The notes under the pieces are model-generated. The model was given only the letters and a program-made list of their open reading frames with translations. It was not told the origin of the DNA and did no database searches. The position numbers and the translations under genes are program-made. From contig NZ_CANNGO010000003.1 of assembly GCF_947504215.1 (NCBI RefSeq), forward strand, positions 62,001-126,000: a stretch of 64,000 nt of DNA. Reading direction: 5' to 3'. Positions 53,982 to 62,773 of this stretch are shown piece after piece; within the stretch, counting starts at the first letter, position 1; each line of letters begins with the position of its first letter. The stretch comes from an uncultured Ruegeria sp. Its GTDB lineage: Bacteria > Pseudomonadota > Alphaproteobacteria > Rhodobacterales > Rhodobacteraceae.

Positions 53982-54345
53982 ACGATTGTTCTCCCGAAGA
54001 CATTGCTTCCGCAATTCTTGGCAATTCGCATGTCGCAAAACACATTTGTCCGGCAGGCGAACAGAAGTTCGCAAGATTGCTTTAGCTTGCCATCCTTCTT
54101 AACCTAGCTAATTCCTGCATATTTAGTCATACGCAACACGCAGTGGAGAGGCGTCCTGTACTTTGGCGTTTCGACTCCCTGCTGCTTTCGTCAAATAAAT
54201 GTGCGTATGTAATGAAGACGTCTACGGCAATTCGCCTGCAGTAAAACTCCAGTGTGTCCGCACCGCATTCGTTCACGCGAAACAAATCTGTCGCGGTGCG
54301 GTTATCGGCTGCTTTCTCCTTAAAGCCAACATTGCCTAGTTGTTG
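53982..54345. other. Promoter region of the aromatic operon; no gene supported
   Basis: About 360 bp between the dioxygenase start and the rpmJ terminator. A 73-codon open frame on the minus strand (54127-54348) has no ribosome-binding site and no recognisable family. The region holds an inverted repeat (see the entry at 54057). Confidence 0.5.
54057..54072. promoter_or_regulatory. Inverted repeat upstream of the aromatic operon
   Basis: GCGAAC-AGAA-GTTCGC, perfect 6-bp arms with 4-nt centre, 76-91 nt upstream of the dioxygenase start. IclR-type activators such as PcaR bind sites containing GTTCG half-sites at similar distance. A candidate for the IclR regulator's operator. Confidence 0.45.
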
Positions 54346-54376
54346 CAAACAAAAAACCGCGCTCTGCAGCGCGGTT
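54346..54376 (-). terminator. Terminator after rpmJ
   Basis: Stem AACCGCGCT/AGCGCGGTT (54355-54363 and 54368-54376) with CTGC loop, followed on the minus strand by TTTTGTTT. It lies 25 nt after the rpmJ stop. Confidence 0.9.
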
Positions 54377-54400
54377 CTCTCGACTTGAAGTGTGCAGTTC

Positions 54401-54526
54401 TTAGCCCTGGCGAGCTTTGAACTTGCGCTGCGTCTTGTTGATCACGTAGACGCGGCCTTTGCGACGCACAACCCGGCAATCACGGTGCCGGTTTTTGAGC
54501 GAGCGGAGCGAGTTCTTGACCTTCAT
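54401..54526 (-). CDS. rpmJ: 50S ribosomal protein L36
   Basis: A 41-residue, very basic protein beginning [20 protein letters not shown] and ending in [12 protein letters not shown]. This is the 'C-minus' form of L36: only one Cys is left of the zinc ribbon, and the 41-residue length is that of alphaproteobacterial RpmJ. Single gene outside the ribosomal operons, with GGAGACAGACC as ribosome-binding site and its own terminator. Confidence 0.95.
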   Translation of the reverse strand: MKVKNSLRSLKNRHRDCRVVRRKGRVYVINKTQRKFKARQG

Positions 54527-54616
54527 GGTCTGTCTCCAATCTGCGGCGCCTTCATCAAGGACGTGGCCAGCGCCTGGGTTAGTCGGGTGTCCCGGAAACC
54601 CGGAACAGTGAAATCA

Positions 54617-54691
54617 TGGTGGGCGGTACAAGGATCGAACTTGTGACCCCTTCGATGTCAACGAAGTGCTCTACCGCTGAGCTAACCGCCC
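54617..54691 (-). tRNA. tRNA-Val (anticodon GAC)
   Basis: On the minus strand, 75 nt with an encoded CCA. Acceptor stem GGGCGGT/ACCGCCC, D arm GCTC-AGCGGTA-GAGC, anticodon arm CTTCG-TTGACAT-CGAAG with GAC at the anticodon, T arm ACAAG-TTCGATC-CTTGT. All stems pair fully. No integrase is adjacent. Confidence 0.97.
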
Positions 54692-54839
54692 ATGAACCCT
54701 TTGCGAACCTTGCCCCACAACGAAATGGGGCGCGGATACCCGCGCCGGTAGCGGGGTCTATAAAAGGAGTCGCAAATGGGTTCAAGGGGTTTGGTAGAAC
54801 TATTTTCCGGTCTATGTTCAATGCGAACATGGAGGGATC

Positions 54840-55700
54840 ATGCAGAACGCGGCCTTTGTATTGGATATGCCCGAAATCCGCAGCTCTTGTGCGGTTTTTT
54901 CTTCGCCACATAGCGGGCGGGACTATCCCGAAGCGCTTCTGAAGCGTTCTGTTTTGAATCGCAATGTGATTCGATCCTCAGAAGACGCGTTTATCGATTT
55001 GTTGTTCGCATCAGCCGCCGATCAAGGCGCGCCATTCATTCAAGCCGCCATGCCGCGGGCCTATCTTGACCTGAACCGCAGTGCAGATGAGCTCGACCCC
55101 GCTTTGATCAGCGGAGCCCGCAGACATGGGCATAACCCGCGTGTTGCATCGGGGCTGGGTGTGATCCCGCGTGTTGTGGCGAACGGACGTGCCATTTACC
55201 GTGGCAAGCTGACCATGGATGAGGCGCGGTTGCGGATCGACACGTACTGGCGACCTTACCATGCGCGTCTCAAATCTCTGCTAGCCGAATCGCACAGCAA
55301 GTTTGGTCAGGCCATTCTGGTCGATTGCCACTCGATGCCGCATGAGGCCGTCGCGATGGCCGGCACCGCGCGCAGCAAGCGACCCGATATTGTACTTGGT
55401 GATCGGTTTGGGGCCTCAGCCTCGGGCGAGATTGTCGACCGGGTCGAATCTGCCTTTGCCTCGGCGGGGCTTAACGTGGCACGCAATGCGCCATTTGCGG
55501 GTGCCTATGTTACGCAAACTTACGGCCGGCCCGCACGGCATCAACATGCGGTCCAGATCGAGATCGACAGGGCGCTATACATGGACGAGGAAAAAATCAC
55601 ACCGAACGCTAATTTCGAAGAGTTTTCGGACGTTCTTAGGCAAGTGATCGCTGAAATCGCCAGCATCGGCGCGCGACCGATGCGACTGGCAGCCGAGTAA
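54840..55700 (+). CDS. N-formylglutamate amidohydrolase-family protein
   Basis: A 286-residue zinc hydrolase-fold protein: SSPHSGRDYPEALLKRSV, AAMPRAYLDLNRSADELDP, GVIPRVVANGRAIYRGKLT, AILVDCHSMP (metal His) and the C-terminal QIEIDRALYMDE. These are the FGase family blocks. The enzyme HutG releases formate and glutamate from N-formylglutamate in histidine breakdown; other hut genes are not here, and several FGase-like copies exist in roseobacters, so the substrate is not certain. ATG at 54840 with GGAGGGATC just before. Convergent with dinB (2-nt gap). Confidence 0.85.
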   Translation: MQNAAFVLDMPEIRSSCAVFSSPHSGRDYPEALLKRSVLNRNVIRSSEDAFIDLLFASAADQGAPFIQAAMPRAYLDLNRSADELDPALISGARRHGHNPRVASGLGVIPRVVANGRAIYRGKLTMDEARLRIDTYWRPYHARLKSLLAESHSKFGQAILVDCHSMPHEAVAMAGTARSKRPDIVLGDRFGASASGEIVDRVESAFASAGLNVARNAPFAGAYVTQTYGRPARHQHAVQIEIDRALYMDEEKITPNANFEEFSDVLRQVIAEIASIGARPMRLAAE

Positions 55701-55702
55701 CT

Positions 55703-56956
55703 TCACCGCAGCGCGCGCCCTTTAACAATGGCATCTGTCCCAAACTTCTGACGGATTTCATCTGTGGCCCGTTCGGCCTGTGATCTGCGCACGGCATCAG
55801 GGTCAAGCAAATCACCTGAGATATCGGCTTGGTCGGCAGAGCACAAATCTGACAGGCCACATCCCAATAGACGGTAAGGCCCTTGATCACCGACCTGATC
55901 AAACAAGCCGCGTGCGGTTCGATAAATCCGGTCCGCTATCTGAGTTGGGTCCCGCAAAGACACGCGGCGCGTCAGAATTTTGTGATTGGCCTTCTTCAGT
56001 TTCAGCGTGACTACCCGGCCTGCCAACCCTTTGGCCTTGGCCCGGTCGGACACTTTCAAAGCCATGCGCCAGATGTGACCGTCCAGAATGTCCAGACTTG
56101 CTGTGTCCTCAAAGAATGTCGTCTCGTTGCTGATCGATTTCATCGGCTCATGCGCCGAAACGCGGCGTTTGTCTTGCCCACGCGCCAGATGCCACAGCCG
56201 ATAGCCCATGGATCCGAAGCGGGCGGTCAGCGCCTCTTGATCCCAGCGCAGTAAATCAGAAAACGCCCGAATACCGGCGCGCTCAAGCGATTCCTGCGCC
56301 GCCGGGCCAATCCCCCAGATCAGCCGCACCGGCTTGTCATGCAAGAACTCCGCCGTTTCGGCTTTGCCGATCACCGAAAATCCGCGCGGCTTGTCGAGGT
56401 CGGACGCAACCTTGGCCAGAAACTTGTTGTGACTCAGCCCGATTGAGCCGGTAAGCCCCAACTCGTCCTTCATCCGCTTGACCAAACGCGCCAGCATAAT
56501 CGCAGGCGGTGCGCCATGCAGACGTTTGGTGCCAGATAAATCCATGAAAGCCTCGTCCAGCGACAGCGGTTCCACATCCGGGGTCAGCTCATCCATCATC
56601 GCCCGGATATCGCGAGACACTTCGGCATAGACCGACATGCGCGGTTTGATCACCACGGCCTCGGGGCAAAGCTGCAAGGCCTTGAACATCGGCATGGCCG
56701 ATCGCACGCCCCGAATCCGCGCCACGTAACAGGCCGTCGACACGACACCCCGTTTGCCGCCCCCGATGATGACCGGTTTATCCGCCAGTTCAGGGTTGTC
56801 GCGCTTTTCGACCGAGGCGTAGAAGGCATCGCAATCCATATGCGCGATAGACAGATCAAACAATTCGGCATGCAACGTTAAGCGGGGGCTACCGCAGGAC
56901 GGGCAGCGCCGTTCGTCTGTCAGAGAGGTCAGGCAATCTCGGCAAAGAACGGGCAT
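55703..56956 (-). CDS. dinB: DNA polymerase IV with N-terminal zinc ribbon
   Basis: A 417-residue Y-family polymerase. Residues 1-25 hold a Cys4 zinc ribbon (CRDCLTS ... CPSCGSPR), a known alphaproteobacterial variant. Polymerase motifs follow: IAHMDCDAFYASVEKRDNPE, YVARIRGVRSAMPMF, SLDEAFMDLSGT with the catalytic Asp-Glu, SIGLSHNKFLAKVASDLDKP, GIGPAAQESL HhH, and the little finger (RVSAHEPMKSISNETTFFED). It copies past DNA damage with low fidelity. Start at 56956 has GGAACGCAG upstream; it keeps the complete ribbon. Confidence 0.93.
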   Translation of the reverse strand: MPVLCRDCLTSLTDERRCPSCGSPRLTLHAELFDLSIAHMDCDAFYASVEKRDNPELADKPVIIGGGKRGVVSTACYVARIRGVRSAMPMFKALQLCPEAVVIKPRMSVYAEVSRDIRAMMDELTPDVEPLSLDEAFMDLSGTKRLHGAPPAIMLARLVKRMKDELGLTGSIGLSHNKFLAKVASDLDKPRGFSVIGKAETAEFLHDKPVRLIWGIGPAAQESLERAGIRAFSDLLRWDQEALTARFGSMGYRLWHLARGQDKRRVSAHEPMKSISNETTFFEDTASLDILDGHIWRMALKVSDRAKAKGLAGRVVTLKLKKANHKILTRRVSLRDPTQIADRIYRTARGLFDQVGDQGPYRLLGCGLSDLCSADQADISGDLLDPDAVRRSQAERATDEIRQKFGTDAIVKGRALR

Positions 56957-57040
56957 CTGCGTTCCCACACGTTCCGCGGATAGTTCGGGCAGCCCTTTAT
57001 ACCATCGACTTCCAGCGATCAAAGGTCCTGTAAATCTGCT

Positions 57041-57131
57041 TATAAAGAAACCCCCCGCAAGTGTGCGGGGGGAAAGTAACGAACCTCAGGAAGAAACGGT
57101 TCGTTGGGGAGTGTCTCAAACCCAGACTCCC
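57041..57131 (-). ncRNA. Candidate structured small RNA or pyrF 3' UTR element
   Basis: Read on the minus strand, three hairpins come in a row. First 57124-57131 with 57107-57115 (GGGAGT/ACTCCC core). Second AACGAACC/GGTTCGTT (57098-57105 with 57078-57085), perfect 8 bp, whose loop carries CTTCCT. Third CCCCCCGCA/TGCGGGGGG (57051-57072), then TTTCTTT: an intrinsic terminator. There is no protein gene within 84 nt on one side or 168 nt on the other. It may be an independent sRNA or the end of pyrF mRNA. Confidence 0.5.
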
Positions 57132-57299
57132 GTAATTCTCTATATTTAGATAGGTTTAAGCTTTGTGACCCTAAAAGTTGGGTTTCTCATGTGTATTTTG
57201 GGGCACAGAGGAAATCCGGCGTGAATCCCCTGAGATTGACGTAAGGTCAAGATTTCGTGGATATTTCCCGGCTTACCGGCCTGCGATTCCCAAAGGCGC
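57132..57299. other. Gap between pyrF and the candidate RNA
   Basis: About 170 bp, comparatively A/T-rich near 57130-57175 (TAAATATAGAG on the minus strand could be a -10 region for the RNA). No gene seen. Confidence 0.4.
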
Positions 57300-58004
57300 T
57301 CAGTGCCGTGTCAAAGAATTTAACTCATTAAGAACCGCCTGTGCCGCCGCCTTCGGGTCGTCCGCCTGATAGATTGGGCGTCCGACAACGATGTGGTCTG
57401 CCCCGTCGCTGATGGCACTGGCGGGGGTCGCCACACGCTTCTGATCGCCCAATGCAGCACCTGTCGGTCGCACGCCGGGGGTGACGATCAAGCGCCCTTC
57501 GGATTGTGGCAGGGCGCGGATCAGTGCAGCCTCTTGCGGGCTGGCAATGACGCCGTCCGCACCTGCCTCCAACGCTTTGGCGGCGCGCTCGACAACCAGG
57601 TCCTGCACGTCGCCTGATTTCAACAGGCTGGCATCCAGATCGTCGCGGTTCAGAGAAGTCAGGATCGTCACCGCTAGAATTTTCAAGTCTTTGCCTGAGG
57701 CCCCTTCTTTCGCCGCGCGCACCACATGCGGATCACCATGGACTGTCAGAAAATCCAGATCAAAGTGCGTCAACCCGCGCACCGCGTTTTCGACGGTGTT
57801 GCCAATGTCGAACAGTTTCATGTCCAGGAAGATGCGTTTGCCGTGGTCTTGTTTCAGTTCATTGGCCAGCGCCAAGCCACCACCGGTTAGCATGCCCAGC
57901 CCGATCTTGTAGAACGAGACGCTGTCACCCAACCGCTCGGCCATGGCCAGCCCCTGCAGCGCGTTGGGAACATCAAGGGCAACGATCAGACGGTCATCGG
58001 ACAT
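57300..58004 (-). CDS. pyrF: Orotidine 5'-phosphate decarboxylase
   Basis: A 234-residue TIM-barrel enzyme making UMP, last step of pyrimidine synthesis. Motifs: LIVALDVPN, the catalytic Asp-x-Lys-x-x-Asp in LDMKLFDIGNTV, TVHGDPHVV, VTPGVRPTG and the phosphate-binding DHIVVGRPIYQA. Start at 58004 has AAAAGGAGC upstream. Single gene on the minus strand; the candidate RNA and terminator lie 170 nt after it. Confidence 0.96.
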   Translation of the reverse strand: MSDDRLIVALDVPNALQGLAMAERLGDSVSFYKIGLGMLTGGGLALANELKQDHGKRIFLDMKLFDIGNTVENAVRGLTHFDLDFLTVHGDPHVVRAAKEGASGKDLKILAVTILTSLNRDDLDASLLKSGDVQDLVVERAAKALEAGADGVIASPQEAALIRALPQSEGRLIVTPGVRPTGAALGDQKRVATPASAISDGADHIVVGRPIYQADDPKAAAQAVLNELNSLTRH

Positions 58005-58145
58005 TGGGCAGGCTCCTTTTGGCAAACGTCTGCGTCCTAGCGGGTTCAGGCGCGTGTGTCCATGCAGGTTGGCTGCCGCAGCGGATTTGGATCTGTGCTA
58101 TGGTGGCGCAAATTCAAAGTAAAAACTCACAAAAAGGGACAGGAT

Positions 58146-58463
58146 ATGAAAAAACTGGTTTTGCTGGGGACAGTACTTGCATTGGCCGCGTGCAACGAAA
58201 CCCCGACCGATCCGTCGGACACAGGTGCTGCGCCTGCACCCACAAATGATGACCTGCGTCTTGTGGGGGGGTATCGGTCCGAAGATGATTGGTGTCAGCT
58301 CACGGGCGAAACTGCCTTTACAGGCAATTTTCTAGATCACACTGCAGACCTAGTATCTTGTCCTACAGGTAGCAACGCGGCGCAGACATTGGTGGACGAG
58401 CAGGGTGCGGTACAGGTGGCTGAAACCGGTGGTTACACGGTGTATACAATACAGCGCGAATAA
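58146..58463 (+). CDS. Small lipoprotein
   Basis: A 105-residue protein with a lipoprotein signal: MKKLVLLGTVLALAACNE, lipobox L-A-A-C at residues 13-16, then a Thr/Pro/Asp linker (ETPTDPSDTGAAPAPT) and a ~75-residue domain with two Cys (DDWCQLTGE, ADLVSCPTG). Asn at +2 after Cys suggests outer-membrane sorting. Start follows GGGACAGGAT. Function unknown. It precedes clpB by 128 nt, but clpB has its own promoter. Confidence 0.8.
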   Translation: MKKLVLLGTVLALAACNETPTDPSDTGAAPAPTNDDLRLVGGYRSEDDWCQLTGETAFTGNFLDHTADLVSCPTGSNAAQTLVDEQGAVQVAETGGYTVYTIQRE

Positions 58464-58486
58464 GGTCTGATTCTGTGCCCTAGCCT

Positions 58487-58515
58487 CTTGAACCGGCAAA
58501 GATATCTCCCAGATT
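58487..58515 (+). promoter_or_regulatory. Heat-shock (RpoH, sigma-32) type promoter of clpB
   Basis: CTTGAA at 58487-58492 and CCCAGATT at 58508-58515, 17 nt between CTTG and CCC. This matches the alphaproteobacterial RpoH pattern CTTG-N17-CCCATNT with one change. It lies 77 nt before clpB, a standard RpoH target. Confidence 0.65.
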
Positions 58516-58544
58516 GAATGTGAGGCCCAGACAGGAGCGTGCTG

Positions 58545-58576
58545 CCAAGCGGGCGCTTTGCATTTAGGGCGCTTGG
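58545..58576 (+). promoter_or_regulatory. Hairpin in the clpB leader
   Basis: CCAAGCG (58545-58551) pairs with CGCTTGG (58570-58576), just before the AAGGAG ribosome-binding site (about 58579). It may affect translation or message life. It does not cover the site as drawn. Confidence 0.35.
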
Positions 58577-58591
58577 AAAAGGAGAATAGCA

Positions 58592-61210
58592 ATGGACTTA
58601 AACAAGTTCACCGAGCGGGCACGGGGATTCGTGCAAGCAGCGCAGACAATTGCGCTGCGCGAGGGGCACCAGAGGCTGGAGCCCACACATATACTGAAAG
58701 CATTGATGGATGACGATCAGGGGCTGGCGAGCAACCTGATCACACGCGCCGGCGGCGCGCCCGGCCGTGTGGTTGAAGCACTGGATGCGGCGATGGGAAA
58801 AATCCCAAAGGTCAGTGGCGATGCAAGCCAGATCTACATGGACGGCCAGACCGCCAAAGTTCTGGACGAGGCCGCAAAGATAGCCACCAAGGCGGGCGAC
58901 AGCTTTGTGCCGGTCGAGCGCGTGTTGATGGCGCTGTGCATGGTGAAATCCAAGGCCAAAGAGGCGTTGGAGGCCGGTGCGGTGTCCGCCCAGAAACTAA
59001 ATGAGGCGATCAATGACATCCGCAAGGGTCGCACCGCTGACACCGCCTCGGCGGAAGAGGGCTATGATGCGCTCAAGAAATACGCGCGCGACCTGACCGA
59101 GGCGGCCGCTGAAGGCAAGATTGACCCGATCATCGGACGGGATGAGGAAATCCGCCGCTCGATGCAGGTTCTGTCGCGCCGCACCAAGAACAACCCGGTT
59201 CTGATCGGGGAGCCCGGCGTGGGTAAAACCGCGATTGCCGAGGGCATGGCCCTGCGCATCATCAACGGTGACGTGCCGGAGTCGTTGAAAGATAAAAAGC
59301 TGCTTGCGCTCGATATGGGTGCACTGATCGCCGGTGCGAAATATCGCGGTGAGTTCGAAGAACGCCTCAAGGCCGTTCTGACCGAGGTCACCGAGGCCGC
59401 CGGTGAAATTATCCTGTTCATCGACGAGATGCACACGCTGGTCGGTGCCGGGAAATCCGATGGCGCGATGGACGCCGCGAACCTGATCAAGCCCGCGCTT
59501 GCCCGGGGAGAGCTGCACTGTATCGGCGCGACCACGCTGGATGAGTATCGCAAGTACGTGGAAAAAGACGCAGCACTTGCACGACGATTCCAGCCCGTTG
59601 TGGTGCAAGAACCGACCGTCGAAGACACGATCAGCATCTTGCGCGGCATCAAGGAAAAGTACGAACTACACCACGGTGTGCGTATCTCAGACTCGGCTTT
59701 GGTGTCGGCAGCGACCCTGTCGCATCGCTACATCACTGATCGCTTCCTGCCCGACAAGGCCATCGACCTAGTCGATGAAGCGTCGGCTCGCTTGCGGATG
59801 GAAGTGGACAGCAAGCCCGAGGAACTCGATCAACTGGATCGCCAGATTCTGCAGATGCAGATTGAGGAACAAGCGCTGAAGCTCGAAGATGATGCGGCCT
59901 CCAAGGACCGACTGGAAACCTTGCAAAAGGATCTGGCCGATCTGCAGGAGAAATCCGCTGAGATGACTGCCCAGTGGCAGGCCGAACGCGATAAGCTGGC
60001 TGGTGCACGCGATCTGAAAGAGCAGCTCGACAAGGCACGCGCTGATCTCGAGATTGCCAAGCGTGAAGGCAACCTCGCCAAAGCGGGGGAGCTGTCTTAC
60101 GGCGTCATCCCTGAGCTTGAGAAAAAGCTAACCGAGGCCGAAAATGCCGAAAGCAGCCAGATGATGGCTGAGGAAACGGTGCGTCCGGAACAGATCGCTT
60201 CGGTGGTTGAACGCTGGACCGGTATCCCGACCTCGAAGATGCTGGAAGGCGAGCGCGAGAAGCTGCTGCGGATGGAAGACGATCTGCATTCCCGCGTGAT
60301 CGGTCAGGATGCAGCGGTCACTGCTGTGGCCAATGCTGTACGTCGTGCGCGTGCGGGCCTGAATGACGAAGGTCGCCCGCTGGGCTCGTTCCTGTTCCTC
60401 GGGCCCACGGGTGTAGGTAAGACCGAGCTGACCAAAGCTGTGGCGAACTTCCTGTTCGACGACGACAACGCGATGGTGCGTATCGATATGTCCGAGTTCA
60501 TGGAGAAACACGCGGTTGCCCGTCTGATCGGCGCCCCTCCGGGCTATGTCGGCTACGACGAAGGCGGTGTGCTGACCGAAGCCGTGCGGCGCCGACCCTA
60601 CCAGGTGGTGCTGTTTGACGAGGTTGAAAAGGCGCACCCGGATGTGTTCAACGTGCTGTTGCAGGTTCTGGACGATGGCGTGCTGACCGATGGCCAGGGT
60701 CGCACCGTGGACTTCAAACAGACGCTGATCATCCTGACGTCGAACCTTGGGTCTCAGGCGCTCAGCCAGCTGCCCGAAGGCGCAGACAGCGCGCAGGCGC
60801 GGCGGGATGTGATGGATGCGGTCCGGGCCCATTTCCGGCCCGAATTCCTGAATCGACTGGATGAGACGATCATCTTCGACCGGCTCAAGCGGGCCGACAT
60901 GGATGGCATCGTCGATATCCAGATGGCGCGTTTGCAGAAACGCCTGGCCGCCCGCAAGATCGAGCTGGTCTTGGACGGCGGCGCCAAGGAATGGCTGGCC
61001 GACGAGGGCTATGACCCGGTCTTTGGGGCTCGCCCGCTGAAACGCGTGATCCAGCGCGCCCTGCAGAACCCGCTGGCCGAAGCACTGCTCGCTGGTGAGA
61101 TCAAGGATGGCGAGACGGTGCCGGTCACAGCCGGACCCGAGGGTCTGATCATCGGTGATCGGTTGGGCACATCCGAACGACCGCGTCCTGATGATGCCGT
61201 CGTGCATTGA
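58592..61210 (+). CDS. clpB: Chaperone ClpB
   Basis: An 872-residue AAA+ disaggregase that, with DnaK, rescues aggregated proteins after heat stress. Clp_N repeats (1-145), NBD1 with Walker [11 protein letters not shown] (~205) and Walker [16 protein letters not shown], coiled-coil M domain (about 405-525), NBD2 with Walker [11 protein letters not shown] (~605) and [16 protein letters not shown], and a C-terminal D2 small domain ([20 protein letters not shown]). Length standard. ATG follows AAAGGAGAATAGCA. Own RpoH-type promoter and strong terminator. Confidence 0.97.
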   Translation: MDLNKFTERARGFVQAAQTIALREGHQRLEPTHILKALMDDDQGLASNLITRAGGAPGRVVEALDAAMGKIPKVSGDASQIYMDGQTAKVLDEAAKIATKAGDSFVPVERVLMALCMVKSKAKEALEAGAVSAQKLNEAINDIRKGRTADTASAEEGYDALKKYARDLTEAAAEGKIDPIIGRDEEIRRSMQVLSRRTKNNPVLIGEPGVGKTAIAEGMALRIINGDVPESLKDKKLLALDMGALIAGAKYRGEFEERLKAVLTEVTEAAGEIILFIDEMHTLVGAGKSDGAMDAANLIKPALARGELHCIGATTLDEYRKYVEKDAALARRFQPVVVQEPTVEDTISILRGIKEKYELHHGVRISDSALVSAATLSHRYITDRFLPDKAIDLVDEASARLRMEVDSKPEELDQLDRQILQMQIEEQALKLEDDAASKDRLETLQKDLADLQEKSAEMTAQWQAERDKLAGARDLKEQLDKARADLEIAKREGNLAKAGELSYGVIPELEKKLTEAENAESSQMMAEETVRPEQIASVVERWTGIPTSKMLEGEREKLLRMEDDLHSRVIGQDAAVTAVANAVRRARAGLNDEGRPLGSFLFLGPTGVGKTELTKAVANFLFDDDNAMVRIDMSEFMEKHAVARLIGAPPGYVGYDEGGVLTEAVRRRPYQVVLFDEVEKAHPDVFNVLLQVLDDGVLTDGQGRTVDFKQTLIILTSNLGSQALSQLPEGADSAQARRDVMDAVRAHFRPEFLNRLDETIIFDRLKRADMDGIVDIQMARLQKRLAARKIELVLDGGAKEWLADEGYDPVFGARPLKRVIQRALQNPLAEALLAGEIKDGETVPVTAGPEGLIIGDRLGTSERPRPDDAVVH

Positions 61211-61230
61211 TCGGGGCTTGAAAACTAAAA

Positions 61231-61257
61231 AACCCGCCTAGTAGGCGGGTTTTTTTG
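61231..61257 (+). terminator. Terminator after clpB
   Basis: Stem AACCCGCC/GGCGGGTT (61231-61238, 61244-61251) with TAGTA loop and a run of seven T. Strong intrinsic terminator 20 nt after the clpB stop. Confidence 0.95.
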
Positions 61258-61417
61258 TGTTGACGACCATCTAGCATGACAGTTGACCTTACGAATGGTT
61301 TTGTCGCGAACTTTGGTGTGCTGAAAGCTACGGTTTTGACTGCGCGTCACTATACAGCGAGCTCTGCAAATTGACGGAATCCGCTTATCGAAGAAGCTCG
61401 GCCTGCTCAAAACCTTG

Positions 61418-62773
61418 CTACGGGTTCTTAGCCAGGCTCGTTGCTGCCTCGATCCCTTCTTTCAATATGTCAAACATCTGATGGATCTCGGCTTCCGTGA
61501 TTATCAAAGGTGGCGAGAAAACACACATATTGATGATCGGACGAAGGATCAGGCCGCGCTTTTGACATTCTTGATCGATCAATGCGCCGATCTCATAGTC
61601 TCGCCCCAGGTCGCCGCGGGCCTTGCCTTTTTCCGAACATTGCACACATCCCATCAATCCCATTCCACGCACATCAGCAACGATGTCGATGTTGCGCAAC
61701 TCCTGCAATCGACCTTGAAAAATGGGTGTTACGCGGCGCACATGTTCCAGAATTTCGTCATGTTCAATTATCTCTATGCTCTTCAAACCGGCGGCAGCGC
61801 TAACGGGGTGGCCTGAGTATGTGTAACCATTTGAAAAAGCAGCGTCCCTGCCCGCCACATCATCAATCAACCGATCTGAGATGATCGCGGCTCCCATAGG
61901 CGCATAGCCCGAGGTGAGGCCCTTGGCGCAGGTGATGATGTCCGGCTCAATGCCAAAGACGTCTTTAGAGGCGAACCAATGACCGAGACGGCCGAAAGCG
62001 GTGACCACTTCGTCAGAGATATAGAGAACATCGTGCTTGTGGCAGACCTCAAGGCAGCGTTTGTGATAGCCTTCGGGGGGCACGATAACGCCGCCTGAGG
62101 CGAGGATCGGTTCGGCGATAAAGGCTGCTACTTTGTCCGCGCCGAGTGATTGAATTGCTTCTTCCAAGTCCGCAATTTTTTCATCGAGAAATGCATCGAT
62201 GCTTTGACCTTCGCCCCGGTGCAAGGGGTTCACATCGGGCAGAAAATGCGCCAGGTGATCGGCCTTATCCAGCCAAAGACGGTCCCGTTCTTTGCCGCTG
62301 ACGCTGGCAGCCAGATACGTGCTGCCGTGATAGGCTTTTTGGCGTGAGATGATGATTTTCTTCTTTGGTTTGTTCAGCAGGTTGTTGCGGAAGTGGGTGA
62401 ACCGAATGGCGGTATCCACCGCTGTTGATCCGCCGGTAGTGAAGAAGACGTTGTTCAGATCCCCCGGCGCGCGTTTGGCGATCTCACGGGCAAAGTGGCT
62501 GGCAGTAGAATTGGTGGCATTGAATGGCGAGAAATAAGCAAGTTTACGAGCTTGCTCGGCCATTGCTTCGGCCATCTCCTCACGCCCATAGCCGATCTGA
62601 GTACACCACATGCCGCCAGGCCCATCGATCAGCCGTTCACCCTTGTCGTTCACCACATGAATGCCGCTGGCCCCTTCCATAAACGTGCGATCGTTCTGAC
62701 GAAGCGTTTGCATCCCCTCCCACGGGTGGAGGAAATGGTCATTGTCCCATTGTTTGGCGTCGGAGTTATCCAC
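61418..62773 (-). CDS. Class III aminotransferase
   Basis: A 451-residue PLP enzyme of the omega-aminotransferase group: MWCTQIGYGREEMAEAM, FFTTGGSTAVDTAIRFTHF, the PLP-binding Asp in YISDEVVTAFGRLG, PLP lysine in IITCAKGLTSGYAPMGAAI, and SNGYTYSGHPVSAAAGL. Resembles taurine-, GABA- or diamine-pyruvate transaminases. GTG start at 62773 lies inside the end of the MttB-family gene (8-nt overlap), so it is translationally coupled to it. This pairing suggests joint breakdown of a methylated amine or betaine derivative, but the substrate is unknown. Confidence 0.85.
   Translation of the reverse strand: MDNSDAKQWDNDHFLHPWEGMQTLRQNDRTFMEGASGIHVVNDKGERLIDGPGGMWCTQIGYGREEMAEAMAEQARKLAYFSPFNATNSTASHFAREIAKRAPGDLNNVFFTTGGSTAVDTAIRFTHFRNNLLNKPKKKIIISRQKAYHGSTYLAASVSGKERDRLWLDKADHLAHFLPDVNPLHRGEGQSIDAFLDEKIADLEEAIQSLGADKVAAFIAEPILASGGVIVPPEGYHKRCLEVCHKHDVLYISDEVVTAFGRLGHWFASKDVFGIEPDIITCAKGLTSGYAPMGAAIISDRLIDDVAGRDAAFSNGYTYSGHPVSAAAGLKSIEIIEHDEILEHVRRVTPIFQGRLQELRNIDIVADVRGMGLMGCVQCSEKGKARGDLGRDYEIGALIDQECQKRGLILRPIINMCVFSPPLIITEAEIHQMFDILKEGIEAATSLAKNP

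Noticed and set aside
54127-54348. 73-codon open frame in the gap before rpmJ
   Set aside because: No ribosome-binding site, runs into the rpmJ terminator, no recognised family; conservation would be needed to accept it.
54617-54691. tRNA-Val as integration site for a mobile island
   Set aside because: No integrase, no repeated copy of the tRNA 3' end nearby, and housekeeping genes on both sides.
60128-61207. Long (359-codon) open frame antisense to clpB
   Set aside because: It lies wholly inside clpB on the other strand, has no family motif and no ribosome-binding site; such frames are common opposite GC-rich coding sequence with strong codon bias.
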